NCBI GenBank assembly: GCA_964514235.1
Contig: CAZEPV010000016.1
Span: forward strand, 1-46,986
Direction: 5' to 3'
Length of the DNA stretch: 46,986 nt
Source of the DNA: JAAYRQ01 sp035647235
GTDB lineage: Bacteria > Bacillota > Syntrophomonadia > Syntrophomonadales > Syntrophomonadaceae
The translations under genes were made by a program, and so were the position numbers. Positions 45,701 to 46,986 of this stretch are shown here, piece after piece (the stretch's first letter is position 1; each line of letters starts with the position of its first letter). The notes under the pieces are model-generated. The model saw nothing but the letters and a program-made list of their open reading frames with translations, was not told where the DNA came from and made no database searches.

Positions 45701-46225
45701 ATTAAAAGCTGAACTTCCGATGCTTGTTACACTATTCCCCATAGATACTGATGTTAGACGATTATTATTAAAAGCCTCATCACTAATCCAGGTCACACTA
45801 TCTGGTATAACTACCTCGGTTAAGCCTTTTCCCGTAAACGCCCTAAGCCCAATACTTACTACAGGCAATCCCTCAATTTCCGCAGGGATTTCTATAACGG
45901 TACTTGTCCCCGTATACCCAGTTATCTCTACTCCATCACCTGATGCCATCAGCTGGTACCTAAACTCACCAGTCGTACTATTAATTTGAACAGCATCTGT
46001 ATCATTGCCATATGCTATTTCAGGGATTTCTTTAGCTGTACTTATTCCTATTCCTTTATATCCGGTTGCCTCTACTCCTTCACCTAATGCCGCAGGCTGA
46101 TAGGTAAAGTCCCTGCTCATGCTACTTTTCACCATATTTTCCTCACCGGCATATGTTAGCCCAACAACATTAGTACACATAAATAATGTTAAAAGCAAAA
46201 GTGTACAAAGCTTTCTTAAAGCCAT
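39794..46225 (-). CDS. 2143-residue SLH surface protein with BspA repeats and DUF3048
   Basis: ATG 46225 follows AAGGAGGGGG. The protein has a signal peptide (about 1-27, LCTLLLLTLFMCTNVVGLTYA), two blocks of BspA-type leucine-rich repeats (about 87-425 and 432-720, 22-23 residue units such as LTTVTIPDSVTNIG), a Big_4-like Ig domain (about 743-818), an InlB-type beta-grasp repeat (about 818-898), a DUF3048 domain (about 1025-1290), a GWNLVGP-type domain, two poly-Gly linkers, a ZU5-like domain (about 1830-1965) and three C-terminal SLH repeats that anchor it to secondary cell wall polymer. It is probably an adhesin. DUF3048 normally stands alone in YerB lipoproteins, so its place here is unusual. 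Confidence 0.92.
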   Translation of the reverse strand: MALRKLCTLLLLTLFMCTNVVGLTYAGEENMVKSSMSRDFTYQPAALGEGVEATGYKGIGISTAKEIPEIAYGNDTDAVQINSTTGEFRYQLMASGDGVEITGYTGTSTVIEIPAEIEGLPVVSIGLRAFTGKGLTEVVIPDSVTWISDEAFNNNRLTSVSMGNSVTSIGSSAFNRNQLTTVDIPDSVTNIGSSAFSGNQLTTVTIPDGVTNIGNEAFYNNQLTTVTIPDSVTNIGSSAFSGNQLTTVTIPDGVTNIGNEAFYNNQLTTVTIPDSVTNIGSSAFSGNQLTAVTIPDSVTTIGNSAFNGNQLTTITLPSSITTISGGAFSNNKLTSITISDNVTSIGWNAFANNQLKSIIIPDSVRSIGSQAFYGNQLTSVTIPITVTYIDETAFNDNQGHPANLIIKGEKGSEAHRIAQEKDYTFEAINGNDDDGEFTYQLMASGDGVEITGYTGTSTVIEIPAEIEGLPVVSIGLRAFTGKGLTEVVIPDSVTWISDEAFNNNRLTSVSMGNSVTSIGSSAFNRNQLTTVDIPDSVTNIGSSAFSGNQLTTVTIPDGVTNIGNEAFYNNQLTTVTIPDSVTNIGSSAFSGNQLTAVTIPDSVTTIGNSAFNGNQLTTITLPSSITTISGGAFSNNKLTSITISDNVTSIGWNAFANNQLKSVIIPDSVRSIESQAFYGNQLTSVTIPITVTYIDETAFNNNQGHPANLIIKGEKGSTADRFAKQKGYTFKEIDVNSIKKVTAIKDINVALGTTKTELNLPNEVEVILFNNIKLNLEIVWNEGSPEYDANISGEYLFTGTLVLEEGVINTNNLAAQVKVIVAPEGAKNISISVDPFEGGIVSGGGLYIPDSTITIKAIPNEEYVFSHWEENGEEISEDRNYTFTVTIDRDLIAKFARVEVPIEEPDKISPRIINLNKNHPSDFTVNITWGTASKIVRITGSALGGAISISPQEHLHYTVTDHGDGTASLCIRQALTSLLPVPIAMVPAGTELALTVEFDNGEKENLIIRVVQGIEFVNSTVSIPIDNHPNARPQWGLNEAEMVYETAVAPGITRFLAVFDLAKQIDQIGPVRSARSHLVELMAGHGGAFAHCGGSPDSLNMIRYSSILDFDEIYNSSPYFYRNNSGQIPPHNLYTSTELINQGIADRGSTIGGSIDYTRGDMLGGHPAPLINVQFTGQDYEVEYTWSEQNKNYSRKEKGNVVVAGDGLAVTANNVVVVYAPHEQIYRDDIKEWVINPDITGSGTASFYRDGKSWQGQWEKQNMNSSMSFTVDNQQFKFAPGNIWVLVVPKNYYEIELTSGWNTLSVPLRLEEDTVSEIVDVNNIDIIYAYDSINKKWIEVDAKTQLHPMDALYVKVKENNSSSAKLIPYNNLSIGYTKAIKKGWNLVGPALDVGSVNGYRMDTNRVLASLDGRYSQVISQKVGDQYGWIYVRGDNRVPFMFAGLGYWVYALEDNELAGFSSTPVDAIYEGSNFYPYPIAGGGGGGSPGAGGGGLSQSPISEEMLFNNNENASTIPELPLALFGLVNYENGAVVSEGTIDVVVDGKVIASKSFTNGQYGLSLGDRLIIEQIHFQHGEKIQFRVNGMNAFHETKIDWTTVSGEIKELNLMVNRDSEEPIYKEVVLDKTPANITLSQGEPVAVISFSPGTEPADATINIVTNTPEPKVILPQTNGQYLTPQMNITGNNGVQVNIPAGTIITGPSGWNGTINLPVVISTPSQNFGDNQFVIKAGVDNGSLNFSEPVKLFALGQGKKEVKVIRNGTIYNVTHVLSNNTLAAAKEALTNGRVDAKYVDGEDLFIWTTRFSEFIAYIPVSISPGGGGGGGGGGATTPKGQRISTDGGTVSDMGVSIYVPANAIAKEIYVLIEKLGELSHHIPEQCELVSEVYNITRDGKDDFKYPVTITLSFDKKKANEDEHTVNIYWYDEQNKVWEQLDNIIVDWVKGRVTGQVNHFTKFAVFSEKNEQVILPEKPEVIIKDIKGHWAEKDITKLVNKQAISGYPDGNFLPERPITRAEFAVTLVKAYGLPLSGGKIFKDSGNHWARDYIAAANAYNIINGYNDDSFGPDDQITREQMAVMINNAAKFDADGMSVIFTDKNDISEWAKNAVERVASNKVINGYPDGSFKPKQSTTRAEAVTVIVKSLEF
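44076..44911 (-). repeat. Leucine-rich repeat block duplication, copy 2
   Basis: This 836-nt segment inside the SLH gene is nearly identical to 44991-45958, with an offset of 915 nt at one end and 1047 nt at the other. It encodes the second leucine-rich block, and a few single-base differences are visible. Confidence 0.9.
44991..45958 (-). repeat. Leucine-rich repeat block duplication, copy 1
   Basis: This 968-nt copy encodes the first leucine-rich block. It carries an extra 132-nt (two-repeat) unit in tandem around 45430-45690, explaining the length difference from the other copy. Such identical tandem blocks point to recent unequal recombination. Confidence 0.9.
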
Positions 46226-46372
46226 ATTCCCCCTCCTTAAAAACACATTTCTTTCCAGATATTAGTTCTATTACTGAAATTCTACATTATCTGGTAAACT
46301 CCTTTAAATTAACATGAAACTACGCAACAGGGGACCGGGTACGCAGCACGAGGCTACCGCCCGCCACCAACA

Positions 46373-46451
46373 ATCGAGTAGGAGCTAAATAATTATTTTA
46401 TTTAGCGTCCCCTCACACCACCGTACGTACCGATCAGTATACGGCGGTTCA
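46373..46451 (-). ncRNA. Group II intron domains V and VI (3' end)
   Basis: On the minus strand, just after the maturase stop, the RNA reads GAACCGCCGTATAC, a tetraloop-like turn and GTACGTACGGTGGTGT, the compact domain V hairpin of bacterial group II introns. Domain VI follows as GCTAAATAA/TTATTTAGC, then CTACTCGAT. The intron ends in AT at 46373. The downstream exon is GC-rich and lies 148 nt before the SLH gene. Confidence 0.8.
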
Positions 46452-46967
46452 TTAAGTTACTTGTAGTTTCAGATATCTAACCGAAAGACTCTGGTAAGAA
46501 ATTGAGTTAAAGTATTCGTTAGTAAGAGTTCTGTGAAGTATTGGACTATTGGCTATTCGCCAGTAGCCTTTCCTAGTATTACCCCATTCGTATGCTCTTT
46601 GTTTGGGGATTCCTAGTTTTATTAGGTTCTTTATTTTGGTTCTAGGCTTTTTCCACTGTTTCCAGATGCACATTCTTAACCTTCTTCTAATCCATTCATC
46701 AAGTTTCTGCATAATGCTTTTAGCTTTTGCCAGACTAAAGTAGTTGACCCACCCATTGATTATAAGGTTAAGTCTTCTAATTCTTTCTTCTATGCTTATG
46801 CTGTATTTTCTTGATGTGATTTGTTTGACTTTGTCTCTGAATCTTTTAATGGATTTAGGGTGTATCCTTATCTCATATTGCCCTCTTGTACGGTAGAAGG
46901 AGAACCCTAGGAACTTTCTTCTTTCGGGCTTATGCATGCTAGCATATAAAAAGAACAAGTTAAACAT
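46452..46967 (-). CDS. Group II intron maturase, C-terminal fragment with its own start
   Basis: The 171-residue product matches the C-terminal X/maturase part of intron-encoded proteins: RRKFLGFSFYRTRG, ISIEERIRRLNLIINGWVNYFSLA, then RRRLRMCIWKQWKKPRTKIKNLIKLG and AYEWGNTRKGYWRIANSPIL. The reverse-transcriptase domain is absent. The frame has a TAG just upstream, and an ATG 8 nt after AGGAGG, so this is not simply cut by the window end. An internal deletion joining the native start to the maturase domain is the likely origin. Confidence 0.85.
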   Translation of the reverse strand: MFNLFFLYASMHKPERRKFLGFSFYRTRGQYEIRIHPKSIKRFRDKVKQITSRKYSISIEERIRRLNLIINGWVNYFSLAKAKSIMQKLDEWIRRRLRMCIWKQWKKPRTKIKNLIKLGIPKQRAYEWGNTRKGYWRIANSPILHRTLTNEYFNSISYQSLSVRYLKLQVT

Positions 46968-46986
46968 GGACAGCTCCTCCTATAAA

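Noticed and set aside
44080..45960. CRISPR-like regular repeats of about 66-69 nt
   Set aside because: The repeats are in frame inside one long reading frame and encode BspA leucine-rich repeats; there are no unique spacers.

Overview
The window looks like a chromosome segment of a low-GC, anaerobic Firmicute, most likely a clostridial or Peptococcaceae-like lineage. This is inferred from AT-rich DNA with strong GGAGG ribosome sites, a molybdenum-cofactor operon behind a candidate Moco riboswitch, an LUD-type lactate-oxidation set, BspA-like/SLH surface protein, and the small DUF1659/DUF2922/YvrJ proteins typical of that group. I did not compute GC content or run any search.

Layout. 0.1-2.96 kb (minus): promoter, candidate Moco riboswitch with terminator, a 58-residue protein, moaA, moaC, a MOSC protein and mogA. 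3.2-4.6 kb (plus): NfeD and SPFH/stomatin pair. 4.6-9.6 kb: lutABC-like operon flanked by two metallo-beta-lactamase-fold hydrolases, one apparently starting at ATT. 9.6-15 kb (plus): PilZ protein, then an autoregulated-looking exporter operon (HlyD, two ATPases, permease, TetR) with an inverted-repeat operator. 15.1-16.3 kb: iron alcohol dehydrogenase.

16.7-24.5 kb is a sigma-54 regulon. An APC permease and an amidohydrolase/CoA-transferase pair are divergent, and each has a -24/-12 promoter. Between the promoters lie TGTCTCA/TGAGACA repeats that look like an enhancer. A GAF/PAS-AAA+-Fis activator and a dCache-HAMP receptor with no recognisable output domain follow. This reads as an uptake-and-CoA-activation pathway for an unknown carboxylate or amino acid.

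24.8-35.1 kb (minus) is a nine-gene chemosensory operon: cheY, cheA, cheW, MCP (two frameshifts), cheR, cheB, a hybrid kinase, a response regulator and an HD-GYP phosphodiesterase. It has no flagellar genes, so c-di-GMP turnover is the likely output. It begins abruptly behind a 5'-truncated tetR gene that ends at the 3' half of a tRNA-Lys gene, an integration-type junction.

35.4-39.8 kb is accessory DNA: a gene with an in-frame stop, a LexA-box promoter driving a ComK-like protein and a Cas4/RecB-like nuclease, then DUF1659, DUF2922, YvrJ and an amidase. The SOS-box/ComK-like/Cas4-like unit is my best candidate for an undescribed system. 39.8-46.2 kb encodes a 2143-residue SLH surface protein with duplicated leucine-rich blocks and an embedded DUF3048 domain. 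The window ends in a group II intron whose maturase has lost its reverse-transcriptase domain.
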